From Methanocrinis alkalitolerans (GTDB taxonomy: Archaea; Halobacteriota; Methanosarcinia; Methanotrichales; Methanotrichaceae), in assembly GCF_029167205.1 (NCBI RefSeq), contig NZ_JARFPL010000038.1, positions 1 through 21,808 of the forward strand: a stretch of 21,808 nucleotides of DNA, in the 5' to 3' direction. Numbering within the stretch: the first letter of the stretch is position 1; every line of letters begins with the position of its first letter. The position numbers were made by a program, and so were the translations under genes. Of the stretch, positions 7,106 to 13,866 are shown piece by piece. Below the pieces are notes generated by a model. That model saw nothing but the letters and a program-made list of their open reading frames with translations, was not told the origin of the DNA and did no database searches.

Positions 7106-7297
7106 ATGGGAAGTGTAAAGCCGAACTATATCAAGAATTTTGCAGATGACCTGATGAAGGCGTACCAGGGTTCCTTCAACGCCGATTTCGAGCATAACAA
7201 GGATATGGTCTCGATGTATACCGATATCAGGTACAAGACCATTCGCAACCGGGTCGCGGGCTACATCACCCGTCGAGTCCAGATCAGAGGGGAGTAA
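7106..7297 (+). CDS. rps17e: 30S ribosomal protein S17e
   Basis: This 63-aa basic protein begins MGSVKPNYIK, the characteristic opening of archaeal S17e. It continues with the conserved DFEHNKDMV segment and an IRNRVAGYITR helix. The start is ATG 7106, with GGAG 8 bases upstream. A GTG at 7097 would add three residues not expected in the family. It heads an operon with dapA and dapB, the dapA ATG following the stop by 5 bases. Confidence 0.95.
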   Translation: MGSVKPNYIKNFADDLMKAYQGSFNADFEHNKDMVSMYTDIRYKTIRNRVAGYITRRVQIRGE

Positions 7298-7302
7298 GGT
7301 GA

Positions 7303-8178
7303 ATGTTTGAAGGTGTGTTGCCGGCGATCATCACGCCCTTCAAAGAGGACGGAGAGCTGGATGAGGAGGGGCTCAGGGGAAATATAGAGTTCTTCGGCGA
7401 TGCCGGCGTCTCTGGGATAGTCCCCTGCGGCACCACCGGCGAGTCCGCCACCCTCACCTTCGAGGAGCACAATAGGGTGGTAGAGGTCGCCGTCGACTCG
7501 TCGAAGGTGCCAGTGGTGGCGGGTACCGGCTCCAACAACACGAGAGAGGCGGTGGAGCTGACGAGGCACGCCGAGGATGCGGGCGCCGATGCGGCCCTCC
7601 TCATAACCCCCTACTACAACAAGCCCAACGACCGGGGGATGGAGGCTCATTTCAGGACGGTGGCCGAGAGCTGTGAGATCCCGCTGATCCTCTACAACGT
7701 CCCATCGAGGACAGGGATCAACCTCAAGCCCGAGCTGGTGGCGGAGCTGGCGAAGATCGGGAACGTCGTCGGCATCAAAGAGGCGAGCGGTAACCTCTCC
7801 CAGGTATCGAGGATTATCGAGCTGACCCAGGACGAGGAATTTTTCGTTCTATCCGGAGACGACGTCCTCACCATCCCCATAGTGGCCCTTGGAGGAAGGG
7901 GAGTAATATCTGTGGTGGCGGACGTGGCTCCGAGGAAGATGGTGGCGATGGTGGATGCGATCTTCAGGGGAGACCTCGAGACTGCCAGAAAGATCCATTA
8001 CTCCCTCTCCCCCCTCGCCGAGGCGCTCTTCCTGGAGACGAACCCGATCCCGGTGAAGGCCGCGACGGGGATGATAGGGCTTTCCGCGGGCCCCCTCCGG
8101 CTCCCCCTGGCGCCGATGTCGGAGAAGAACGAAAAGAGGCTGAAAGAGGCCGTCGACCTTCTGGGCGAGTTTCGATGA
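7303..8178 (+). CDS. dapA: 4-hydroxy-tetrahydrodipicolinate synthase
   Basis: DapA condenses pyruvate with aspartate semialdehyde in lysine biosynthesis. This 291-aa TIM-barrel protein has all the expected residues: the GTTGES motif (43-48), the ITPYYNKP segment with Y105, Y131 and R136 in ILYNVPSRTG, and Schiff-base K159 in GIKEASGN. The length is typical. ATG 7303 is preceded by AAGGTGA at 7296-7302, which overlaps the rps17e stop and suggests translational coupling. It overlaps dapB by 4 bases (ATGA). Confidence 0.97.
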   Translation: MFEGVLPAIITPFKEDGELDEEGLRGNIEFFGDAGVSGIVPCGTTGESATLTFEEHNRVVEVAVDSSKVPVVAGTGSNNTREAVELTRHAEDAGADAALLITPYYNKPNDRGMEAHFRTVAESCEIPLILYNVPSRTGINLKPELVAELAKIGNVVGIKEASGNLSQVSRIIELTQDEEFFVLSGDDVLTIPIVALGGRGVISVVADVAPRKMVAMVDAIFRGDLETARKIHYSLSPLAEALFLETNPIPVKAATGMIGLSAGPLRLPLAPMSEKNEKRLKEAVDLLGEFR

Positions 8179-8948
8179 CCGCGAAGATAGCCGTGGCGGG
8201 GTCCAGGGGGCGGATGGGCCAGCTGATCATCGAGGAGGTCAGAAGGTTCGACGATCTGGCTCTGGTGGCGGGCTTCGACATCTTGGGGATCGGCGACCCG
8301 TTGGGAGGTGGCGTCGCAGTCTCTGACCCGTCGGATATGGGCGAGGTGCTCATCAGGTCGGGAGCCGAGGTGCTCATCGACTTCACCATCCCCGCCGCCA
8401 CCCTGGAGAACGTTCAGACGGCCTCCCAGGAGGGCGTCAACCTGGTGGTGGGAACCACCGGTTTCACCCCGGATCAGAGGAGGGTGATGGCCAGCGCCAT
8501 CGAAGGGAGGGTGGCCGCCGTCATCTCGCCGAACTACAGCGTCGGTGTCAACCTTTTCTGGAGGCTGATCGATGAAGCCGCCAGGTCGCTGTCGGGGTAC
8601 GACATCGAGGTGATGGAGGCCCACCACAGAAACAAGATGGACGCCCCCAGCGGTACTGCGGCGGAGGCGGTGAGGGTCTTGGCGGAGGCTACAGGCAGGG
8701 ACGGAGTAGTCTACGGAAGGGAAGGCCAGGGCCTCCGGGGAGATGAGATCGGAGTTCACGCCATCAGGGCAGGTGATATCGTCGGTGATCACACCGTCCT
8801 CTTCGCCGGCCCCGGCGAGAGGCTTGAGATAAAACATCAGGCCTCCAGCAGACAGGCCTTCGCCACCGGCGCGGTCCGGGCCGCAAGGTGGGTGGTGGCG
8901 GTCCCCGCCGGGATTTACTCGATGGCCGACGTCCTCGGCCAGAAATAA
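8175..8948 (+). CDS. dapB: 4-hydroxy-tetrahydrodipicolinate reductase
   Basis: DapB performs the next step after DapA, the NAD(P)H-dependent reduction to tetrahydrodipicolinate. The N terminus has the dinucleotide-binding loop VAGSRGRMG (7-15) and the GTTGFT motif (93-98). The catalytic region EAHHRNKMDAPSGTA carries H150/H151, K154 and the substrate-binding SGT (159-161). The 257-aa length is normal. The start codon overlaps the dapA stop in an ATGA junction, so the two enzymes are translationally coupled. Confidence 0.97.
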   Translation: MTAKIAVAGSRGRMGQLIIEEVRRFDDLALVAGFDILGIGDPLGGGVAVSDPSDMGEVLIRSGAEVLIDFTIPAATLENVQTASQEGVNLVVGTTGFTPDQRRVMASAIEGRVAAVISPNYSVGVNLFWRLIDEAARSLSGYDIEVMEAHHRNKMDAPSGTAAEAVRVLAEATGRDGVVYGREGQGLRGDEIGVHAIRAGDIVGDHTVLFAGPGERLEIKHQASSRQAFATGAVRAARWVVAVPAGIYSMADVLGQK

Positions 8949-8964
8949 AAACCCAGGGAAGAAA

Positions 8965-8990
8965 CCGGCGAGACTCCAGGGAGACGCCGG
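8965..8990 (+). other. Hairpin between dapB and the zinc-ribbon gene
   Basis: CCGGCG (8965-8970) pairs with CGCCGG (8985-8990), and a small inner stem CTC/GAG is possible. It is not followed by a T run, so it may be an RNA processing or leader structure rather than a terminator. Confidence 0.35.
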
Positions 8991-9000
8991 CGTTGGAGAG

Positions 9001-9456
9001 ATGTACAGGCTAGATCGAGACGATAGATGCCTCTTTTTTGAGGGACGGAAGGTGGTGCCCACCTCTGTGGAGGGGAACGCTGTTGGGTTCTGCCCTCTCT
9101 GCGACGGTGAGCTCGCCTCCATAGCCTACTACCGGATATCCGGAGGCTGGATGGTGGCGGCCCGCTGCCGGGGTTGTGAGAAGCCCCTCCTCCTGGAGTA
9201 TGATTCGAGCTGGTCCTGGAAGGGGGAGTTCGATCTGGGGGTGGCGGCGCCGGAGAAGCCCGCAGAAGAGATCCGCAAAGCCTCCGGCATCCTGGCCCTC
9301 TCTCGAGAGGAGCTGGAGACGGTCTTCACCCCCGCGGAGCTGAGGGATATGGAGCGGTGTGAGAGGGGCGAAGCCTACACCCGGCAGAACCTCTACCGTG
9401 CCCGGGCCAAGTACGATAAGTTCGAGAGGCTCTTCGGGGTGAGGATAGATATCTGA
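9001..9456 (+). CDS. Small zinc-ribbon protein of unknown function
   Basis: I do not recognise a named family. The 151-aa protein has one zinc ribbon made of C31-x2-C34 and C56-x2-C59, flanked by beta-strand-like sequence. A charged helical C-terminal half (about 85-150) ends in an Arg/Tyr-rich helix. There is no signal peptide. The ATG at 9001 has only a very close GGAG (8995-8998), so translation may depend on read-through from dapB, 52 bp upstream. Nucleic-acid binding is a reasonable guess for a lone zinc ribbon but nothing proves it. Confidence 0.75.
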   Translation: MYRLDRDDRCLFFEGRKVVPTSVEGNAVGFCPLCDGELASIAYYRISGGWMVAARCRGCEKPLLLEYDSSWSWKGEFDLGVAAPEKPAEEIRKASGILALSREELETVFTPAELRDMERCERGEAYTRQNLYRARAKYDKFERLFGVRIDI

Positions 9457-9464
9457 CGAGGAGA

Positions 9465-9553
9465 GGGCAGCCCGGAGAAGATAGGTCGTCATGCCGATGG
9501 CGGAGGCGTGGGCAGCCCAGGGAAGATAGGTCGTCATGCCGATGGCGGAGGCG
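9465..9553 (+). repeat. 45-bp tandem duplication
   Basis: The 44-bp units at 9465-9508 and 9510-9553 differ at only two positions (CCCGGAG versus CCCAGGG). The high identity in a non-coding stretch implies a recent duplication. Each copy carries an ATGCCGATGGCGGAGG segment, but no convincing gene starts there. Confidence 0.9.
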
Positions 9554-9588
9554 AGGGGCCTTCCTGAGAGAGACCCATCACCCGGGAT

Positions 9589-9622
9589 AAAAAAAGAAGA
9601 GCATCACCGGAGAAGACTCCGG
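9589..9622 (-). terminator. Intrinsic terminator of the minus-strand membrane microprotein
   Basis: Read on the minus strand, a perfect CCGGAG-TCTT-CTCCGG hairpin (9622-9607) is followed after a short spacer by a run of seven Ts (9595-9589). It lies about 55 bases beyond the stop of the 30-aa gene. Confidence 0.6.
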
Positions 9623-9676
9623 ACAAAAAGAGGATATCGGAGGGGGCTGTCGCGGACCTTCCGACCGCGGCCTTCC

Positions 9677-9769
9677 TCAGAATATCGCTGCCATGGCGTA
9701 AATCGGCACTATAAAAGCGATCAAGAACCCGACGACCATCATCACGATTGCCAATCCATTATCTCCCAT
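9677..9769 (-). CDS. 30-aa single-pass membrane microprotein, unknown function
   Basis: This gene is short but well equipped. ATG (9769-9767) follows a seven-base GAGGTGA ribosome site (9784-9778) at 8-base spacing. A TATA-like box lies about 55 bases upstream (9824-9832), and a hairpin plus T7 terminator follows. The product starts MGDNG, then has an uninterrupted hydrophobic helix of about 25 residues with a central Gly and Pro (LAIVMMVVGFL, then IAFIVPIY), and ends AMAAIF. It carries one acidic residue before the helix and no cysteine. By size it resembles accessory microproteins of membrane complexes (KdpF or CydX type), but I recognise no homologue. The role is unknown; the coding call rests on the translation and transcription signals. 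Confidence 0.68.
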   Translation of the reverse strand: MGDNGLAIVMMVVGFLIAFIVPIYAMAAIF

Positions 9770-9823
9770 GATTATCCTCACCTCAGCATGTTCAGCCAGT
9801 TGACGGTGAGATGGGCCGAGGTT

Positions 9824-9832
9824 GTATTAATT
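9824..9832 (-). promoter_or_regulatory. TATA box for the membrane microprotein
   Basis: The minus strand reads AATTAATAC. Transcription would begin near 9801, leaving a leader of about 32 nt that contains the GAGGTGA site. Confidence 0.5.
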
Positions 9833-9835
9833 ACT

Positions 9836-9865
9836 ATCGGAGGGTCTCAAATCGGAGGGTCTCAA
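9836..9865. repeat. Two perfect 15-bp tandem direct repeats beside a promoter
   Basis: ATCGGAGGGTCTCAA occurs twice back to back (9836-9850 and 9851-9865) with no mismatch. The pair abuts the upstream side of the minus-strand TATA box at 9824-9832 and lies about 60 bases upstream of the plus-strand TATA at 9923. It may be a regulator site for either gene. Confidence 0.75.
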
Positions 9866-9922
9866 AGATCGACGGCGAAAGGGGGGGTCCATAGTTCCGA
9901 AAATTTCATATCGCATCCAAGG

Positions 9923-9930
9923 TATAAATT
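9923..9930 (+). promoter_or_regulatory. TATA box near the TPR gene
   Basis: TATAAATT is the best TATA in the region, but it is centred only about 18 bases before ATG 9944. Either transcription starts a little closer than usual, or translation starts at the downstream ATG 9980, or another box (TTTCATAT, 9904-9911) is used. Confidence 0.45.
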
Positions 9931-9943
9931 CGATCTGAATTCA

Positions 9944-10951
9944 ATGAGATCGATACTCTTCCGGGCCCTATTCATCGGAATGATCTTCTTCTCCCTCCCC
10001 TTTTCGGGGACGGCGACCGAGTTTCGCCCAGATGGCGCTGATGTAGCAGAGGCCGCGGATCTGAACAACCGGGGGATGGTCCTCTACGCCTCCGGAGACC
10101 TCCAGGAGGCAGAATTTAGCTTTCGCGCATCTTTAGAGAGGGCGGAGCGGGTCCTGGGGGACGACGACCCCAGCGTCGCCATCGTCGTAAATAACCTGGG
10201 GCTCGTCCTCCGAGACCAGGGGGACCTTCCTGGGGCGAAGCGCTGCTTTGAGAGGGCCCTCGGCATCGGGGAGATGAGATACGGCCCCGACGGCCCCATG
10301 GTGGCCACATACATGAACAACCTGGGGCTTGCCCTCCGGGATATGGGGGATCTCCCGGCCGCGAGAGCCTATTTTGAGCGGGCGCTTCTGATCGAAGAGG
10401 GGGCTTACGGCCCAGACCACCCCAACGTCGCCATAAACGTCAACAATCTGGGGCTAGTCCTCCAGGAGATGGGAGATCTGGAGGGGGCGAGGGCCTGCTT
10501 TGAGAGGGCGATAGATATCGACGAGAACGCCTTCGGTCCCCACCACCCCAACCTCGCCGCCGACGTCAACAACTTCGGGGGCCTCCTGGTGGAGCTGGGG
10601 GACCTTCCTGGGGCGAAGGCCTCCTTCGAGCGGGCTCTTCTGATATGTGAGGCGGCCCGCGGTCCCGACGACCCCATGGTGGCGACGACAGTCAACAACC
10701 TGGGGCTCGTCCTCCTGAAGATGGGGGACCTTCCTGGGGCGAAGGCCTCCTTTGAGCGGGCTTTTAGGATATCGATGGAGTCCCGGGGCGCCGATGATCC
10801 CATGTCGGCCAATTACTCCGAGAACCTCGCCCTCGTCGATGGGATGATGATGGGGGCCGGCATCACCGGACCCTCTTACATGGAGGGCCAGATGACTTGC
10901 GGAGATGCGCCCGGAGAGTTCGGCGATGGGGGTGACCGGCTCTGCCGATAA
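9944..10951 (+). CDS. Secreted TPR-repeat protein
   Basis: The start is placed at ATG 9944, giving 335 aa with a signal peptide (MRSILFRALF, a hydrophobic core, cleavage near SGTA-TEF). The open frame runs upstream to 9536, but that part is Arg-rich and overlaps the microprotein unit. The body is six tandem 42-residue TPR units (about residues 40-291) of the kinesin-light-chain/TPR_12 type: VNNLGLVL-x3-GDLPGA-K/R-x3-FERAL, a variable helix, then GPDDP. A seventh partial unit caps the array. The tail (about 300-335) is Gly/Met rich with two Cys. Such arrays bind peptides or proteins; export suggests an extracytoplasmic partner. The stop overlaps the start of the CoA-binding gene. Confidence 0.88.
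   Translation: MRSILFRALFIGMIFFSLPFSGTATEFRPDGADVAEAADLNNRGMVLYASGDLQEAEFSFRASLERAERVLGDDDPSVAIVVNNLGLVLRDQGDLPGAKRCFERALGIGEMRYGPDGPMVATYMNNLGLALRDMGDLPAARAYFERALLIEEGAYGPDHPNVAINVNNLGLVLQEMGDLEGARACFERAIDIDENAFGPHHPNLAADVNNFGGLLVELGDLPGAKASFERALLICEAARGPDDPMVATTVNNLGLVLLKMGDLPGAKASFERAFRISMESRGADDPMSANYSENLALVDGMMMGAGITGPSYMEGQMTCGDAPGEFGDGGDRLCR
10061..10816 (+). repeat. Six tandem 126-bp TPR coding units
   Basis: The units are exactly 42 codons. Segments such as GGGGGACCTTCCTGGGGCGA recur nearly unchanged in several units, so they are similar at DNA as well as protein level, which points to recent expansion or gene conversion within the array. Confidence 0.85.
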
Positions 10952-11358
10952 TAGAAGACGAAGAAGGGCTCCGAGAGGTCCTCGAAAAGAGCAGAACCGT
11001 AGCCGTCGTCGGGATATCCCCCGACAGATACAGGCCCAGCTACTTCGTCTCTGAAACGGTGAAGAGGTACGGCTTCAAGATCTACCTCATAAACCCCCAG
11101 CACCAGGGTGAGGAGATCCTGGGTGAGGCGGTCCTAGGGTCCATAAAGGACGTCCCGGAGAAGATAGATATCCTGGACGTCTTCAGGCGGCCCGAGGCGG
11201 TCTACGATCTCGCAGAAGAGGCCCGAGAGGTGGGGTTTGAGACCTTCTGGCTCCAGCCCGGCACAGAGAACCAGGAGGTCATCTCTGCCCTCCACCGGGA
11301 GGGGAGGTCCGTCGTTGCGGGGATCTGCATCAAGACGTGCTGCCAGCTTCTCCTTTGA
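10942..11358 (+). CDS. CoA-binding (Rossmann-fold) domain protein, apparent CTG start
   Basis: The domain reads continuously from LPIIEDEEGLREVLEKSRT through TVAVVGISPDRYRPSYFV, the CoA/nucleotide-binding loop, to YLINPQHQGEEILG and a C-terminal CIKTC segment (138 aa). Between the in-frame stop at 10933-10935 and a GTG at 11059 there is no ATG, GTG or TTG. The GTG would remove the first strand and the binding loop. CTG 10942 precedes PIIED directly and has GGTGA (10931-10935) 6 bases upstream, so CTG is the best start. The frame overlaps the end of the TPR gene by 10 bases, suggesting coupling. Family members bind CoA; the cellular role is unknown. Confidence 0.82.
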   Translation: MPIIEDEEGLREVLEKSRTVAVVGISPDRYRPSYFVSETVKRYGFKIYLINPQHQGEEILGEAVLGSIKDVPEKIDILDVFRRPEAVYDLAEEAREVGFETFWLQPGTENQEVISALHREGRSVVAGICIKTCCQLLL

Positions 11359-11464
11359 GGCTGGCCCGCGGGTATGAGGAGGATCTTGGCCGGATAAGGT
11401 GCGGCGAGAGAGGTGGTGGCGAGAGTGGGGGGGGTGGAGAGGATAGCTCATCGATCTCTGAAGG

Positions 11465-13672
11465 TCAGAAGTTCGCCTCCACGACCCTCCCGGAGAGGAC
11501 GTCCTCCTCGGTCACCTCTACTTCCCGGAAATCTCCACCTACGAAATCTTCCACCGGCCCCACAATGTAGGGGCCCATGGCCCTCGTTCCGGTCGTTGCG
11601 TCGGTGGAGTAGGGTACGGTGATCTCGTAGCGGCCATCCACAGGTATCGCCGAGTTGTAGTACTGAAACCTCCTCCCCTGGTTTGACGTCATCTCCAATA
11701 TGGCCCCCATCGGCTTCTCGTAAGAGGTGGTGCCGGAGATCGTAGCGCCACTGACCCTCTCGAAGACCTTCACCTCCCTCGTCGGGAAGATGAGCCCCAC
11801 CGAGTTATTCGACTCGAAGACGAGACGGAAGTGGCCGAGGTTCGAGCAGTCCAGGAGGTGAAGCCTCGCCAGGATGGTGCCCATGAACCTTTTTTTGTGG
11901 TCGTAGGTGACGAGGTCCCAGTGGGTGTATATGGTGATGTAGCTCTCTGGATCTTCGTCCGCCCAGCTGGCGATGGCCGGAAGCTTGCTGTATACCATCT
12001 TCGCATCGGTCGCCACGTATCGAGCGTCCCTTCCCTCTGCTATGGCCACCGCCTCCACTTCGTCTTCGGAGAGGAAGAAGAGGGCGGCGTCCCTCGCCCC
12101 AGCCTGGAAGTTGTTAGCCACCACCGGCCTTTCCGATAGGTAAAGGATCCAGTTGCCGTAATCCCACCAGCTCAAAATTCCATACTCCGCGGCCCGGAAG
12201 GGCGCCTCGTACCCCGCCGTAGCTGGCGTGTTCTTCTCCATCCAGTCGAGGGTCTCCATCCAGTCTCCAGAAACCTCCGGTCGATACCGTCCTATCTCTC
12301 CGACCCCGACGAAGCTGGGAAGAAGGAGGAGGGCCAGGAGGGCGATGGAGAGGGCTTTGGTCGTCGAGGGTCCCGCCCTTCCGGAGGCCTTCAACCTGTC
12401 GGAGGCCCAGAAGAAGAGGAGAGCGACGAGGATCGATCCGGAGATGGAGAAGAGGTAGAGAAATCGGACCTGAAAGATCGCCAAGACGAGGGTGAAGGCT
12501 GCATAGATCAGAAAAAGCGCCCGGTCTCTTGGAAGGCGGGGACGGGATGCCGACGATATCGCTACCCCAAGGCCCAGAAGGGCGACGGCGAAGCCGAGGA
12601 AGGGCAGGGATGGGAAGTCGAGGGTCCGATGGAGCGGCGCTGCCTCGGCGATCCTCTGCCCCGCCGCGCCGCCCAAGAAGAAGTAGTCCAGCCCCGACGA
12701 GAGGAGAATCTGAGCTTTTGGGGCAGCGCCGGTGACGTAGCCCAGGAGGATGGCGGCGTAGCCGGATACCGCCACCGCTGGGATGAAGGCGATCCATGTC
12801 ACCTTCTTTTCGGCGAAGAGGCGGGATAGAAGGCAGAGAACGCCCAGGGCGGCAAGAGACCCCAGGGCTCCGAAGAAGGAGGGTACGAGCCAGGGCTCGT
12901 CCCAGAAGGGCAGGATGAGGAGGAGAGCCGTCCCGAAGGTCGCCGCCAGGGGGACGATCGTCTCCTGGGTGCGGGCGCCGCCCCGGAGGTCGAGGGCGAC
13001 TTGTATCGTCGCGTAGATCAGGATCGCGCCCATGTAAATCGGCGCCCCAAGCCAGGTATAGGCGACGGCGGCCAGGAGAGCCCCCGCCGCGGCCCCAAAC
13101 CAGACCCTCCCATCTCTTTCGGATAGGGCGTACGTCAGGAGGACGAGCGCAGAGAAGATGAGGAGCGACTCCAGTACGTCGTGGTCTGCCACCCCGAAAT
13201 GGGTTCGTCCGATATGTTTCGGATCTATGGCGAGGATGAAGGCGGAGAGGATCGCCACCCTCGTGCCGAAGAGCTTCTTCGCCAGGATGTAGACCGTCAG
13301 GATCATCCCAGCTCCCAGGATTGGTGGGGCGAGGGCCGCCGTCATCTCGACCGCCCGGATGCCGCCTCCGAAGAGGATGGCGACGGCCGCCACCGCCTGG
13401 TCGAATAGGGGCGGCCAGGTGAGATCGAGCCCCAGGGGATGGTTGAGGTAAGAGTCGAACCAGAGGGTGGTGGGGAAGTTCTCCGCGGTGAAGAAGATCC
13501 GGCGGAGGTGGTAGAAGGAATCGTACCCGAAGAAGAGGACGTCACCATCGACGATCGAATTCTTCGCCGGGATCAGCCTCATCAGTAGCCCCAAAACCAA
13601 GGCCCCAAAAACCCCCCAAGCCTCGTACGACTTTCTTCGATCCATCAACCTCTGCCTCGCCCCTCTCAGCAT
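11465..13672 (-). CDS. aglB: Oligosaccharyltransferase catalytic subunit (Stt3/AglB)
   Basis: AglB transfers lipid-linked glycan to Asn in N-x-S/T of exported proteins, such as the S-layer. This 735-aa protein has an N-terminal domain of about 11-13 hydrophobic helices (to roughly residue 455) and a C-terminal soluble domain. Conserved elements seen are the first-loop acidic motif GYDSFYHLRR (D51), the FGVADHDVLES loop (D163, D165, E168), and the hallmark WWDYG at 502-506, which binds the acceptor sequon. The start is ATG 13672; ATG 13645 is an alternative. TATA-like boxes on this strand lie at 13727-13735. It converges on the CoA-binding gene across 106 bp. Confidence 0.95.
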   Translation of the reverse strand: MLRGARQRLMDRRKSYEAWGVFGALVLGLLMRLIPAKNSIVDGDVLFFGYDSFYHLRRIFFTAENFPTTLWFDSYLNHPLGLDLTWPPLFDQAVAAVAILFGGGIRAVEMTAALAPPILGAGMILTVYILAKKLFGTRVAILSAFILAIDPKHIGRTHFGVADHDVLESLLIFSALVLLTYALSERDGRVWFGAAAGALLAAVAYTWLGAPIYMGAILIYATIQVALDLRGGARTQETIVPLAATFGTALLLILPFWDEPWLVPSFFGALGSLAALGVLCLLSRLFAEKKVTWIAFIPAVAVSGYAAILLGYVTGAAPKAQILLSSGLDYFFLGGAAGQRIAEAAPLHRTLDFPSLPFLGFAVALLGLGVAISSASRPRLPRDRALFLIYAAFTLVLAIFQVRFLYLFSISGSILVALLFFWASDRLKASGRAGPSTTKALSIALLALLLLPSFVGVGEIGRYRPEVSGDWMETLDWMEKNTPATAGYEAPFRAAEYGILSWWDYGNWILYLSERPVVANNFQAGARDAALFFLSEDEVEAVAIAEGRDARYVATDAKMVYSKLPAIASWADEDPESYITIYTHWDLVTYDHKKRFMGTILARLHLLDCSNLGHFRLVFESNNSVGLIFPTREVKVFERVSGATISGTTSYEKPMGAILEMTSNQGRRFQYYNSAIPVDGRYEITVPYSTDATTGTRAMGPYIVGPVEDFVGGDFREVEVTEEDVLSGRVVEANF

Positions 13673-13726
13673 AGAAAGCCCGCTTCTCCCCGACTTCCAG
13701 CCTATGTATGGCCTTCGTTTCCGAAT

Positions 13727-13735
13727 CCTTTTAAC
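13727..13735 (-). promoter_or_regulatory. TATA box of aglB
   Basis: The minus strand reads GTTAAAAGG, predicting a start near 13704 and a leader of about 30 nt. A weaker CATACATA at 13703-13710 is an alternative. Confidence 0.45.
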
Positions 13736-13817
13736 ACTTACTTTTAAGGCTTATCTACTGGCCGGTCGCCTTTCGTTTGAGGGGACGCCCAGAAGCCCTA
13801 CGGGCGGGGCTGAAAAA

Positions 13818-13825
13818 GTATTTAG
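13818..13825 (+). promoter_or_regulatory. TATA box of serB
   Basis: GTATTTAG follows a purine-rich AAAAA run. Transcription would start near 13848, leaving a leader of about 20 nt with GGAG at 13857-13860. A second box, CTTTTAAG (13742-13749), could instead drive a longer form. Confidence 0.45.
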
Positions 13826-13866
13826 TCTGGGATGTCGTCACCCCCTCGGTCAGATTGGAGAAAGAG

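Noticed and set aside
7998..9122. 374-aa open frame antisense to dapA-dapB
   Set aside because: It lies opposite two well-supported genes, has low-complexity composition and no usable ribosome site.
9465..9553. CRISPR-like repeat
   Set aside because: There are only two adjacent copies with a 1-bp gap and no spacers, so it is a tandem duplication.
9536..9943. N-terminal extension of the TPR reading frame by 136 residues
   Set aside because: It is Arg/Ser-rich without conserved features and runs antisense through the microprotein, its terminator and the 15-bp repeats. The signal peptide at 9944 marks the true start.
11059..11358. 99-aa version of the CoA-binding protein starting at GTG
   Set aside because: It lacks the first strand and the VVGIS binding loop, which are encoded in frame just upstream.
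12114..12797. 227-aa open frame on the same strand within aglB
   Set aside because: It is an Arg/Pro/Ser-rich shadow frame of the Stt3 coding sequence with no recognisable motif.
13777..13866. 30-residue N-terminal extension of SerB from a TTG start
   Set aside because: It does not belong to the ACT domain, and ATG 13867 has a better ribosome site and TATA box. An upstream TATA at 13742 keeps the longer form possible but less likely.
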